Assembly (NCBI GenBank): GCA_029721515.1
Contig: JAQQSB010001353.1
Location: forward strand, 62,001-126,000
Direction of reading: 5' to 3'
Origin: Synanceia verrucosa
Taxonomy: Eukaryota > Chordata > Actinopteri > Perciformes > Synanceiidae
DNA: 64,000 nucleotides
Position numbers and translations under genes: made by a program. Of this stretch, positions 11,538-23,500 are shown in pieces. The notes beneath the pieces are model-generated. The model was not told the DNA's origin. It saw nothing but the letters and a program-made list of their open reading frames with translations, and made no database searches. Each line of letters begins with the position of its first letter. Position 1 is the stretch's first letter.

Positions 11538-13004
11538 TTATTATTATTCTTCCCCCACTTTTGAACCGCTTCTTCTCCCACAGTTTTCAAGCTAGAAACT
11601 TCAAACGAACTTCAAAGCGTGCGCCTTCATCGGGAATGGTGTGCTATTACTTTTCATAACCATAACCTTCATAATTTCCGAGTTATTAACAATAATTCAA
11701 AAATTTTCCCATTGGAAATGAATGGGGAGAGCTTCAGATTCAGACATTTTCAAACATTTTCCTTCAGCGAACAAACCGTCATAACGCCTTCATACTTTCA
11801 CGTAGAAACTTCATTCAACTTTCAAAACGCAGTGAATTTACCTGGCTACATATTCATAAATCATCTTCAATTCAAAAAATGTACGGTTCATTCACAATTT
11901 CAGCATATCTCAGACCATGAAATCTTCAAAAATCAGCCTTTAACATGGGTGTCTATTGCGTGCACTAGAGTGGGAGAACTACACACCTAGAGTGGAGAGC
12001 AGTGTCTGAAGCGTCTGAAAAAAATATTTTTAAATCGCGATTGTGAGGGCTACGTACACCCCACGGACATAATTTTTACATCAAAACGTTGGAAATCTTG
12101 TCCCGATCGTAGCGATGTGTGTCTCATGTCTGTGAGGTTTATAGTTTTGGCTCCAGACCCTTAATTAGGCGGCACCTCCAGAAATCCCTCCATAGACTGC
12201 AATGTTAATTTTCAGAGGAAAAGGCGTGAGGAAGCAGAGAAACCTCTTGTGTTTAACCTGCCGCTGTCAGCCTTCTGAGTGGGCTAGAGACATGAAATTT
12301 ACACCGCTGCGATCATCGCGAGCTCCTGCCGCCCACGGTCCAAACCCCAAAGCTGTACTCCTCACGGTTTTGGAGTTATTCAGAGGAGTTCGGCAGGGTC
12401 TGACTCAGTTCAAATGAATGGCAGCCTAAGGGGCAGAAGGAGACAGAGGCTGGTGCAGGGAGAGGGAGTGAGAAGGGAGGGGCCGTCTCCATGGAAACGG
12501 CCCAGCTGTGTGTGTGGCACTTGGGCTGCAGTGAGCATGCCTGTGATACAGGCTTCTGATTGGTCAATGCTAATTATATACTTCACCATGTATATATTTC
12601 ACCATTCAGCTTTTAAATTCAAATTCATTAATTATACATTCATAATTTTTCAACATTCATTTTGCTTAACCTTCATACTACTACATTCAACCCAGCATTC
12701 AGCAGTTTGGCTTCAGCTTTTATTTTCAAAATTTCTATTCATACAATTCATTCTCATTCAAACATTCAACCCAGCATTCAGCAGTTTGGCTTCAGCTTTT
12801 ATTTTCAAAATTTCAATTCATACAATTCATTCTCATTCAAACAGTCAACCCAGCATTCAGCAGTTTGGCTTCAGCTTTCATTTTCATAATTTCAATTCAT
12901 ACAATTCATTCTCATTCATACATTCAACCCAGCATTAGCATTCAGCAGCGTAGCTTCAGCTGCGGGCATTCACACCATAATTGCTTCAGCAATTGCTCTT
13001 CTAG
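11538..13004 (+). mobile_element. Family A unit A9
   Basis: TTATTATTC head: CTAG is followed directly by TTATTATTATTCTTCCCCC, with no palindrome. Short tail and three clean 79-bp subrepeats starting at 12684, 12763 and 12842. The first terminal hairpin has decayed (CACACCATAATTGC), but the TTCA-loop hairpin core and CTAG (13001-13004) remain. Confidence 0.8.
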
Positions 13005-14522
13005 TTGGTGTGAATGCCCCAAGGCACTCACACCTATGTTCTCCTACCTTTATTATTATTATTTTTCTTCTACCTCGTTTTTAGCGCTTCTTCTCCCACA
13101 GTTTTCAAGCTAGAAACTTCAAACGAACTTCAAAACGTGCGTCTTCATCAGGACATTATTGCTTGTATTTTTCTAAGCCATAACCTTCATAATTTCCGAG
13201 TTATTAACAATAATTCAAAAAATTTTCCCATTGGAAATGAATGGGGAGAGCTTCAGACTTTTCAGTCATTTCAGCCTCACTGAACAAACCTTCATAACTC
13301 CTTCATACTTTCACTTAGAAACTTCATTCAACTTTCAAAACGCAGCAAATTTTCCTGGCTACATATTCATAATTCATCTTCAATTCAAAAATGTACGGTT
13401 CATTCACAATTTCAGCATATCTCAGACCATGAAATCTTCAAAAATCTGCCTTTAACATGGGTGTCTATTGCGTGCACTAGAGTGGGAGAACTACACACCT
13501 AGAGTGGAGAGCAGTGTCTGAAGCGTCTGAAAAAATATTTTTAAACGCGATTGTGAGGGCTACGTACACCCCACGGACATAATTTTTACATCAAAACGTT
13601 GGAAATCTTGTCCCGATCGTAGCGATGTGTCTCTCGTGTCTGTGAGGTTTATAGTTTTGGCTCCAGACCCTTAATTAGGGCGGCACCTCCAGAAATCCCT
13701 CCATAGACTGCAATGTTAATTTTCAGAGGAAAAGGCGTGAGGAAGCAGAGAAACCTCTTGTGTTTAACCTGCCGCTGTCAGCCTTCTGAGTGGGCTAGAG
13801 ACATGAAATTTACACCGCTGCGACCCTCGCGAGCTCCTGCCGCCCACGGTCCAAACCCCAAAGCTGTACTCCTCACGGTTTTGGAGTTATTTAGAGGAGT
13901 TCGGCAGGGTCTGACTCAGTTCAAATGAATGGCAGCCTAAGGGGGCAGAAGGAGACAGAGGCTGGTGCAGGAGAGAGGGAGTGAGAAGGGAGGGGCCGTC
14001 TCCATGGAAACGGCCCAGCTGTGTGTGTGGCACTTGGGCTGCAGTGAGCATGCCTGTGATACAGGCTTCTGATTGGTCAGTGCTAATTATATACTTCACC
14101 ATGTATATATTTCACCATTCAGCTTTTAAATTCAAATTCATGGATTATACATTCATAATTTTTCAACATTCATTCTGCTTAACCTTCATATTACTACATT
14201 CAACCCAGCATTTAGCAGTTTGCTTAGGCTTTTATTTTCAAAGTTTCTATTCATACAATTCATTCTCCTTCAAACATTCAACCCAGCTGTTCAGCAGTTT
14301 GCTTAGGCTTTTATTTTCAAAGTTTCAATTCATACAATTCATTCTCATTCAAACATTCAACCCAGCATTCAGCAGTTTGGCTTCAGCTTTCATTTTCAAA
14401 ATTTCAATTCGTACAATTCATTCTCATTCATACATTCAACCCAGCATTAGCATTAGCATTCAGCAGCGTAGCTTCAGCTGCGGGCATTCACACCATAATT
14501 GCTTCAGCAATTGCTCTTCTAA
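13005..14522 (+). mobile_element. Family A unit A10 (CTAA end)
   Basis: Palindromic head, short tail, three subrepeats from about 14195. It terminates TCTTCTAA (CTAA at 14519-14522) instead of CTAG. CTAA still fits the CTRR consensus. Confidence 0.78.
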
Positions 14523-16202
14523 TATTACATTTAAAACCCCCTACTCAAAACTTTGAACCGCTACTCCTCCCGCACCGTTGGTCGTAGAAACGCCGTTCCA
14601 GCCAAAACGACCGGCTCGGCCGGGAATGGTGTGCTTGTATTCAGAATTTTGATATTCCTTATAATTTCCGAGTTATGGACCATAATCCATTTCAAAATTT
14701 CCCATAGGAAATGAATGGGGCTTCAGACTTTTTCAGTCATTTAACCTCACTGAACAAACACTCACAGCTTCCTCGTAGTTGGGCCTAGAAACTCCATTCA
14801 ACTTGGAAAACGCAGCAAATTTTCCTGGCTACATTTTCATAATTCATCATTTATTAAAAAAATGTATCGTTTATTCAGCATTTTGCCTTATGTCAGACCA
14901 TGGAAAGCAGAGTTTAACATGGGTGTCTATTGCGTGCACTAGAGTGGGAGAACTACACACCTAGAGTGGAGAGCAGCTTCTGCATCAGCTGAAAAAATAT
15001 TTTGAAACGGTGATTGCGAGGGCTACGTACGCCCCACCGACATAATTTATACATCAAAACGTTGGAAATTTCGTCCCGGTCGTATTGATGTGCCTCACAT
15101 GCCTGTGAGATTTATAGTTTTGGCTCCAGACCCTTAATTAGGGCGGCACCTCCAAGAATCCCTCCATAGACTGCAATGTTAAATTTCAGAGAAAAAGGCG
15201 TGAGAGAGCAGAAAAACCTCTCGTGTTTATCCTGCCGCTGTCAGCCTTCTGAGTGGACTAGAGACATAAAATTTACATCGCTGCGATCGTTGCGAGCTCC
15301 TGCCGCCCACGGTCCAAACCCCAAAGCTGTACTCCTTACGGTTGTGGAGTTATTCAGAGGAGTTCGGCAGGGTCTGACTCAGTTCAAATGAATGGCAGTC
15401 TATGGGGACAGAGGCTGGGGCAGGGAGAGGGAGTGAGAAGGGAGGGGCCGTCTCCATGGAAACGGCCCAGCTCTGTGTGTGGCACTTGGGCTGCAGTGAG
15501 CATGTCTGTGATACAGGCTTCTGATTGGTCAATGCTCATGATAAAGAGAGTGGATGCCATAATCAATCATTCATATACAGACTGACCAGGGGTGCGTCTA
15601 GACTTTTTCATAGGGGTGGCCCTGGCCCGAGGGGGGCCCAAGTCAGTCAGGGGTGGCCAGCAGAGTTATATGATATGCATGCATCTCCCTCAACATAGCA
15701 TTGTTAAATTCAAACATTTTCACCATTCAGCTTTTACATTCAAATTCATGGATTATACATTCATCATTTTTCAACATTCATTCTGCTTAACCTTCATACT
15801 ACTACATTCAACCCAGCATTCAGCAGTTTGCTTAGGCTTTTATTTTCAAAGTTTCTATTCATACAATTCATTCTCCTTCAAACATTCAACCCAGCATTCA
15901 GCAGTTTGCTTAGGCTTTTATTTTCAAAGTTTCTATTCATACAATTCATTCTCCTTCAAACATTCAACCCAGCATTCAGCAGTTTGCTTAGGCTTTTATT
16001 TTCAAAGTTTCTATTCATACAATTCATTCTCCTTCAAACATTCAACCCAGCATTCAGCAGTTTGGCTTCAGCTTTCATTTTCAAAATTTCAATTCGTACA
16101 ATTCATTCTCATTCATACATTCAACCCAGCATTAGCATTCAGCAGCGTAGCTTCAGCTGCGGGCATTCACACCCGCAATTGCTTCAGCAATTGCTCTTCT
16201 AG
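14523..16202 (+). mobile_element. Family A unit A11
   Basis: Plain head, long tail, four subrepeats, of which three consecutive 78-bp copies are identical by eye (15803-16036). CTAG is at 16199-16202. The unit is strikingly similar to A17 (36038-37803), including rare variants such as the GAGAGAGCAG and GTGGACTAG changes in the core. Confidence 0.82.
15803..16114 (+). repeat. 78-79 bp subrepeat, 4 copies
   Basis: Copies start at 15803, 15881, 15959 and 16037, each beginning CATTCAACCCAGCATTCAGC. The first three carry the TTTGCTTAGG variant (78 bp). The last carries TTTGGCTTCAGC (79 bp). These lengths shift the frame, so the apparent long open frames through this region are repeat shadows. 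Confidence 0.9.
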
Positions 16203-18030
16203 TTATTATTATTCTTCCCCCCACTTTTTCGCCGCGCTTCTTCTCCCACAGTTTTCAAGCTAGAAACTTCAAACGAACTTCAAAACGTGCGCCTTCATCG
16301 GGAATGGTGTGCTATTACTTTTCATAACCATAACCTTCATAATTTCCGAGTTATTAACAATAATTCAAAAAATTTTCCCATTGGAAATGAATGGGGAGAG
16401 CTTCAGATTCAGACATTTTCAAACATTTTCCTTCAGCGAACAAACCTTCATAACTCCTTCATACTTTCACTTAGAAACTTCATTCGACTTTCAAAACGCA
16501 GTGAATTTCCTGGCTACATATTCATAAATCATCGTCTATTCAAAAATGTACGGTTCATTCACAATTTCAGCATATCTCAGACCATGAAATCTTCAAAAAT
16601 CAGCCTTTAACATGGGTGTCTATTGCGTGCACTAGAGTGGGAGAACTACACACCTAGAGTGGAGAGCAGTGTCTGAAGCGTCTGAAAAAAATATATTTAA
16701 ATCGCGATTGTGAGGGCTACGTACACCCCACGGACATAATTTTTACATCAAAACGTTGGAAATCTTGTCCCGATCGTAGCGATGTGTCTCTCGTGTCTGT
16801 GAGGTTTATAGTTTTGGCTCCAGACCCTTAATTAGGGCGGCACCTCCAGAAATCCCTCCATAGACTGCAATGTTAATTTTCAGAGGAAAAGGCGTGAGGA
16901 AGCAGAGAAACCTCTTGTGTTTAACCTGCCGCTGTCAGCCTTCTGAGTGGGCTAGAGACATGAAATTTACACCGCTGCGATCCTCGGGAGCTCCTGCCGC
17001 CCACGGTCCAAACCCCAAAGCTGTACTCCTCACGGTTTTGGAGTTATTTAGAGGAGTTTGGCAGGGTCTGACTCAGTTCAAATGAATGGCAGTCTATGGG
17101 GACAGAGGCTGGTGCAGGGAGAGGGAGTGAGAAGGGAGGGGCCGTCTCCATGGAAACGGCCCAGCTCTGTGTGTGGCACTTAAGCTGCAGTGAGCATGTC
17201 TGTGATACAGGCTTCTGATTGGTCAATGCTCATGATAAAGACAGTGGATGCCATAATCAATCATTCATATACAGACTGACCAGGGGTGTGTCTAGACTTT
17301 TTCATAGGGGTGGCCCTGGCCCAAGGGGGGCCCAAGTCATGCAGGGGTGGCCAGCAGAATTAGGTCAAACTCCAGAGGGGTAACTGTTTCCTCACAGGAA
17401 GCTGTGTCTATGACTGTCCTTTCAAAATAAAAGTCCCGAATTCTGATTGAGTCTTCACAGGAAACAAAGTCAGGCACGCACGTAGTGCGTGCTTCGGTGT
17501 GTTTGATTGCAACATGGATCTGGGACAGGCACGCACGTAGTGTGTGCTTCGGTGTGTTTGATTGCAACATGGATCTGGGACAGGCACGCACGTAGTGCGT
17601 GCTTCGGTGTGTTTGATTGCAACATGGATCTCGAACAGGCACACATTTTTGAATCAAATTCAAACGTTTTCACCATTCAGCTTTGAAATTCTAATTCATG
17701 AGTTATACATTCATAATTTTTCAACATTCATTCTGCTTAACCTTCATACTACTACATTCAACCCAGCATTAGCAGTTTGGCTTAGGCTTTTACTTTCTAA
17801 ATTGCAATTCATATAATTCATTTACATTCATTGTTTTTTTTCTACATTTATTCCACTTAACCTTCATACTACCACATTCAACTCAGCATTAGCAATTTGG
17901 CTTAGGCTGCTATTTTCAAAATTGCAATTCATACAATTCATTCTCATTCATTGTTTTTTTCAACATTTATTCTACTCCACCTTCCCAAAACATTCAACCC
18001 AGCATTAGCATTCATGAAATTCATACATCA
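16203..18030 (+). mobile_element. Family A unit A12 (3' end lost)
   Basis: TTATTATTC head, long tail, three 55-bp hairpin repeats (17475-17639), then increasingly diverged subrepeats (about 17757, 17875 and 17995) with TTGTTTTTTT insertions. It fades into unrelated AT-rich DNA after CATTAGCATTCATG. The terminal hairpin and CTAG are absent. This is the left edge of the Helentron-containing interruption. Confidence 0.7.
17475..17639 (+). repeat. 55-bp hairpin minisatellite, 3 copies
   Basis: Copies start at 17475, 17530 and 17585, each with GCACGCAC / GTA / GTGCGTGC (one copy has GTGTGTGC). Same repeat as at 369-533. Confidence 0.9.
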
Positions 18031-18600
18031 AACCATTAAACTTTAAAATTAAATTCCAATATTTTCATAAATCTACTTTTAAATGAAATTCATTAAAAAA
18101 TTACATTCATACAATACATTCATTTACAACTATTCATATTTCTCTATTTCATTCAAACACATGTAACTCAGCATCAGCAGATTAGTTTAGCCCTCAACTT
18201 CAAATATTATACATTTTTTCTTTATCTTATGTTTCTCCACTTTATTCATAAACATTAAATCCTTCAATATCAGAGTAGCCTCATCTTTAATAAAATCCTT
18301 ACATTATTCCACATCCTGTGTTCATCACTGTTGAATAATACTGGAAGTATAAAATGCCCATTCCTGTGGTCCCTTCTGCCTCATAATATTTTGCAGCAAT
18401 TTTGGGGGCATCTGTGATTGGAAACTGCTTTAGTGCCACACAGTAAATCCTCAGAATGTTCCAGACCTCTAGTCTGTGGATGTAACGTTTACTGAAGCTG
18501 GTATTATCCAACAGGTTACAACAATAATAAAAATAATAATAGAATAATAATAAGTAAGTATTACATCATGATAGCATGTAGTTTTTAATTTTTCTACTTT
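18030..18600. other. AT-rich transition with exon-like minus-strand segment
   Basis: Up to about 18290 this is AT-rich DNA with scattered ATTCA motifs, probably decayed satellite. From 18299 to about 18530 the minus strand stays open for 70 codons, with normal-looking composition (it includes KRYIHRLEVWNILRIY), and is followed by GTAAGG, which could be a splice donor. I do not recognise the protein. TAATAATAATAA simple repeats follow near 18530. Confidence 0.35.
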
Positions 18601-19031
18601 CATATGGTTGCAGTAGCTTCTCTGGCTTTGACATTTAGCCTCCTACAGCCTCTTAAAGACAGTAATGTTAGCCCTGGCCACTGACAATCCTGAGTGCCTC
18701 AATTTCCCAGTGTCTTTGAACGCCTCAGCTGTAATTCAGCTGCTTCACTTTGATTCCCGCCACTTCTGCTCCGACTCTCTGAGAGGTAAGTCGTGTCTCT
18801 CTACTGATAACTCTTTAACAGTAAATGAGTGGTAAAATGACTTTAAAATACACAGCTTAAGTGCTTTAAAGTAAGTGATAGCTCATGTGCTTTACACCAA
18901 GGAGGATATAGCCTCAAAGTAGCATTTCTTTTTGTACTTTGTCAGCTAACGCTAGCAATGCTGCTAATGCTAACGTTAGCAGGTTAGTCAGCTAAAAAAG
19001 AGTCTTAACAAGTTTCCCCACTAAATAAGAA

Positions 19032-19164
19032 CTGCTGTGTTGTTCACTGTCTCACTGTCCAGTTACTAGGACATTACTGTGAAGCTGGAAAATAAAAAGT
19101 GAATCTGTCATGTTGTTAACCGCAATAAAGTGTCAGATAGAGACCAGCTAATCCTCATAGTTAC
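19032..19164 (+). repeat. 133-bp direct repeat, copy 1
   Basis: It runs from CTGCTGTGTTGTTCACTGTC to CCTCATAGTTAC and is repeated with a few substitutions and small indels at 19321-19452. Both copies contain GTGAAGCTGGAAAATAAA and AATAAAGTGTCAGATAG. Confidence 0.85.
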
Positions 19165-19169
19165 CAAAG

Positions 19170-19247
19170 TCACTGTACTGTTGCTGCTGCGCCGTGATTG
19201 GTTGAAGGTCACTGTACTGTTGCTACCGCTCTGTGATTGGCTGAAGG
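19170..19247 (+). repeat. 39-bp tandem pair with inverted CCAAT boxes
   Basis: Two copies (19170-19208 and 19209-19247) begin TCACTGTACTGTTGCT and contain GTGATTGG. They lie between the two 133-bp repeats. Confidence 0.8.
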
Positions 19248-19320
19248 TAAGCCTTTTGGGTAGCATGTGAAGGGGGCATGTCAATCAAACAGTAGTGAAA
19301 TCTTATGATACTGAGTTTGG

Positions 19321-19452
19321 GCTGTTGTCTTGTTCACTGTCTCAGTCAGTTACTGGTACATCACTGTGAAGCTGGAAAATAAAGAGTGAATCTGTCATGT
19401 TGTTAACTGCAATAAAGTGTCAGATAGAGACCAGCTAATCCTCTTAGTTATC
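19321..19452 (+). repeat. 133-bp direct repeat, copy 2
   Basis: Second copy of the 19032-19164 segment, about 290 bp downstream in the same orientation. Confidence 0.85.
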
Positions 19453-20089
19453 ACCTAGATTTATTAGCACTTTTAATTGCAGCCAATTTGTCATGTTATA
19501 TCAAGGTGTACACTGGTGTGGCTTTACTATTAAAAAAGAAATGTCGTAGCAACTCTAGTGAGCCAGTGTGGACTCTACCTGGGTCATCATTAATGTTACA
19601 GATTATAACTGTCTTCTCCCTGCAATGACATTTCAAAATGGCTGATGGTTAAAGGGCATTGTGCTCTGATGCTTGTCTGTGTCACTTTTTCACTAGCAGC
19701 TTTAGCTGCTCAAATTAGTCACTCAAAGTTATTATATTCAAAATAATTATCCATCCCACATTAGGTGGCTAACTCTGCAGTCTTGAAGGGCTTTTTCAAC
19801 TGCATTATGATAGAGGATTGGAAGTCCACACTAATATTGGATGCTAAATTCAAACCATGATTTTTAAAAATACATTTAATTTTAAAGCATTCTTACTAAA
19901 ACTACAATTACATTGATTGTTGTGCTATTGTTAAATTCTGTTACATTTGTTTTGTAGCCTCCATGTTTACAGTCATTAATAATGTACTTCAATATCAAGT
20001 CATGCAATAACCATACAGAATTATTTTAAGAAAATTAATTATTTTTTCCTTATCTCTCACACTGTAGACGCAGCCGAAGTTGTCCCTAC

Positions 20090-20345
20090 ACCCCAACCCC
20101 TCTATCATCCATCCTGCTCACTCTTTTTACTCAGCCTAGTACTCTCTACATGTATTTCAAACTGTTTTCCTTGCTTCTTAAATATTGCACGGTCCTGAAC
20201 CCCTGACATCCATCCTGCTCTGACTTTTGTCTCTCCCCTCACCCTTTATTTCAAGCTGTGGGATCTGATTTGGGCCGTAGGTCCAGTCCCCAACCTCTCT
20301 GTCATCCATCCTGCTCTGCTCTCGCTGACTTTTTTCTCTCTCCCT
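20090..20345 (+). repeat. Three imperfect pyrimidine-rich ~100-bp repeats
   Basis: CATCCATCCTGCTC recurs at about 20107, 20207 and 20303, each followed by a C/T-rich stretch and TTATTTCA. This lies just upstream of the replicase start, in what would be the leader exon. Confidence 0.65.
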
Positions 20346-20542
20346 TTATTTCACTCTTTGGCCTTGTTTGCACCTGTGGCCCGGGCCTTTGAGAAAGAAA
20401 ACCTTTGAGAATTGAAACAAACCTTTCAAAAACACTTTGAACAGTACAAAAACTCTGGTCACATTGCAACATTTTTGAAAAACCACAAACATACCTGACC
20501 TTCAGACCTGACCTTTGACAAAACCCTGTGACTTCAGAAACC

Positions 20543-23500
20543 ATGCCTCGCAAAGGTAAGAGATCTCAATCTGCAAAAGTACGTTGGCAGAAGTTTGATG
20601 ATTTTCTACAGTCGACAGCATCTGAAAAAACAGTGAGTACTCCACCTCAGAGCAACAGAGAGGTAAATGTACCTGAATCTTCGAATGTTAATGTGACACG
20701 TGTGTTAGCATCTCGCAGTCAGGCCCATTGGAGATACGCTGCTTCAAAGAACAGTTCATGCACCTGTAACTCTGCTACATTTCTTGCTTTCCTTCATGAG
20801 TTGGGACACCTCAGAAGTCCAGACCTTGATCTTGTTTTAGATGGAGGCCATGCAATGTACACACTTGTTATGAATCAACTGATTGCTGATAAGCGAGCAG
20901 TTTCTAACCATTTGAACACTGAAGAGCTTCCTGAGATCGTTGTTGGCCACAGTCAGCAATACATCATGACAAAGTGTGAATCAATGATTGGAATGTTTAC
21001 AGATGATGGAGCTTTCCCTAACCTCTCAAACAGACTGCAGTGCTTGTCTTCAGATGTGAACTACGCTCTGTTGATCATGGCTTCTCAGTGCATCGCTGTT
21101 TTCCGAGACCAACAAGGAAAGTATGGCTTCTTTGACCCTCACTCTCGACGTCCTGATGGTTTACCACATGGCCCATGGGGTACAGGTACAGGAACAGCTG
21201 TCATGTTTACCTTCACTCATCTCAGTGAAATGATCAGAAAGATTGTTACAGTTTTCCAAATACTTGGTGCCAGCCCAAACTCTCCATATGAGTTGATGCC
21301 TGTGACTTTTCAGAGTGTAGATAAACTTGTTGATGAACATGTGCTACATGTAGAGTCCAGTGATGTTGCTGATCATGCACATGTGAAAGAGCAGGAGCAT
21401 CACAGTGTGCCAGGAGTTGCAGAGGTTGAAATTGAAATGTCAGAAATGTGTTTGCCATCATGTTCAGTAACAGAGTCCACATCCTGTGTTGACATGCCAT
21501 TGGATAAAAATGAATTGGATCTATCAAAATATTCAAAGCACACAAGGCAAAAGATTAAAAGAAGACTTAAGGATTTGGAGAAGAAACAGAGCAAAAACGA
21601 TGAAAGAAACAGAAGGCAGAAAATTAAAGTGATGGCTAAAAACAGAACACGCAGAGAAAGATATGCTAAAGATGAAAGTGTGAACAAACAGAAAAAATCC
21701 TATGAAATCAAGCGTTACAGGCAAAATGTTGAGTGCAGAAAAAGAAAGCAATCCTACATAATTGCTCGTTATCAACAGGACTCAAACTTCCAGCAGAGAC
21801 AGAAATTTTACATCAGAAATCGTTACAGTAAAGACACTGGCTTTAAGCTGAGACAAAGATCACGTATAACTTCCAGCTATCGCCTGAATGCCCATTTCAG
21901 ACAAACTCAAAAGTCTTACGTCACCCGTCGCTATGCCAACGACCCTGAATTCAGATCCAAACAAAAACAAACAATGAGACAGCTAATGAGAAACAAATAC
22001 CTTGGATTCAGAGTGAGTAATAGCATGCAGTGTGCGTTTGACATCAGAAGAAAGTACAGATGGTTGAACAGACAAAATAACCCCCGTAATGAGACTCAAC
22101 AAAACCAAACTGATGACACTTTGATCAGAGAAGCTGTGAAAGTTTTTCAATCTGAAATAAAAAAAGGACCCACTCATGTTTGTACAGTTTGCCACAGGGC
22201 ATTGTTCCCTAATCAGGTGAAATGTTGCAACAGATCTACTTATGTTAAAAATCCAGTTGTTGCTAAAACTTGTCTGACAGGTGAGTTTGTTCATGTTTGC
22301 AATGATGAATGTCATTCTCAACTTTGCACAGTACCTGATGAGAGAAAGCGAGAGTGGATCTGTCATACTTGTCATGATCATCTTAAAAATGGTAGAATGC
22401 CTTCCCTTGCAACAGCTAATAACTTACAGCTTGCAGATATTCCACCTGAGCTTAAAGATTTGAACATCTTGGAAAGACATCTTGTTGCTAAGTGCATAAC
22501 GTTTGCAAAGATCATCCCTCTTCCTAAAGGTCAACAAAGAGCTGTTCAAGGTAACGTTGTTTGTGTTCCTTCTGAAGTCCAGGAAACAGTCAATGCTTTA
22601 CCCAGACTGAGAAGTGAATCTCAAGTGATGAGAGTGAAACTGAAGAGACGATTGTGTTTCAAAGGTCATCAAGTCTTCCAAACTGTAACTTGGTCTAAAC
22701 TTGTGAGAGCTTTGCTTAAACTGAAAGAGGTTCATCCCCAGTACGACGATGTAACTATCAGAGATGAAGCTGAGCTATGTGATCCAACACTTCCTGATGA
22801 AGGTGAGGATTATGATGCTGATGAGGAGGACAAAATGGATGATAATGATTACGATGCTGAGGATCTGATGGAAATTGACACTTTTGAGAACAATGCGCTT
22901 TGTGAAGCAGTAACTGATCCTGAAATCGTTGAACAGATTGTTGACGGTCAGTCTTGTGATGACCATCAACCACAGCAGCAGTCACATGATAAAGAACAAG
23001 AAGGTGATGAACCTAATGGTGGCGTTGCTCTTGAGTCTTGTCTACAGCCTTGTGATGTTGCAGAGGAGATCTTGAGCTTCAGTGAAGGAATCTACTCTGT
23101 TGCCCCTGCTGAAGGAAACAAACCAGTCAGCTTTTTCAGAACACCTCATCTTGAGGCGATGGCTTTCCCTGTTCAGTTTCCCACTGGTGAAAACACTCTG
23201 GATGAAAACAGACCTATCAGGTTAACGCCTTCCAGTTATTTCAAAGCGAGGCTTTCTTGTGTCGATGATCGTTGTGCCAGAGATTCAAACTACTTGTTCT
23301 TTGCACAGTTTGTAACTGAGATACACCAGGCTACTTCCAGCATGAGGATACAGTTGCGTAAAGGTCGTCCTTTTACCAGAGATGGTCGCAGAATAACTAA
23401 TGCAATGTTGCAAGACAGAGAGGAAGTTGAAAGACTTGTGCGTAACAGATATGTCACCAGATTTATGACTCCACTCAGAGGCACTCCAGCATACTGGGAA

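Larger units (their letters stand above)
1..18030 (+). repeat. Left family A satellite array (tandem Helitron-like units)
   Basis: Twelve head-to-tail units, all in the same orientation, share one body and one 3' terminus. CTRR ends fall at 909, 2554, 4084, 5682, 7066, 8630, 10002, 11537, 13004, 14522 and 16202, so spacings run from about 1370 to 1680 bp. Length varies mainly because the head comes in three forms, the tail in two forms, and the internal 79-bp subrepeat in 2-4 copies. The hairpin plus CTAG plus T at each junction matches the Helitron 3' signature. The non-autonomous Helitron identity is inference; the tandem arrangement is seen directly. No unit encodes a recognisable protein. 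Confidence 0.85.
18600..20542 (+). promoter_or_regulatory. Candidate Helentron 5' leader with intron
   Basis: A CAG-rich, non-satellite segment reaches GAGAG/GTAAGT, a consensus splice donor at 18786. The only strong acceptor seen before the replicase ATG is a pyrimidine-rich CACACTGTAG ending at 20067. Between them lie the palindrome GCTAACGTTAGC (18969-18980), a 133-bp direct duplication, two 39-bp repeats carrying GATTGG (inverted CCAAT), and AT-rich filler. A 5' UTR intron and promoter function are inference from these signals; no transcript evidence is available. Confidence 0.35.

Noticed and set aside
18945..18980. GCTAACGCTAGC...GCTAACGTTAGC as a transposon end
   Set aside because: The GCTAAC-type palindromes are common in fish DNA and no partner inverted repeat or target duplication was found nearby.
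20528..20542. GTG start upstream of the replicase ATG
   Set aside because: A eukaryotic element should use the ATG at 20543, which has A at -3; nothing supports the upstream GTG.
21246..22985. Minus-strand frames opposite the Helentron coding region
   Set aside because: They mirror the conserved plus-strand domains and have no domain content of their own.
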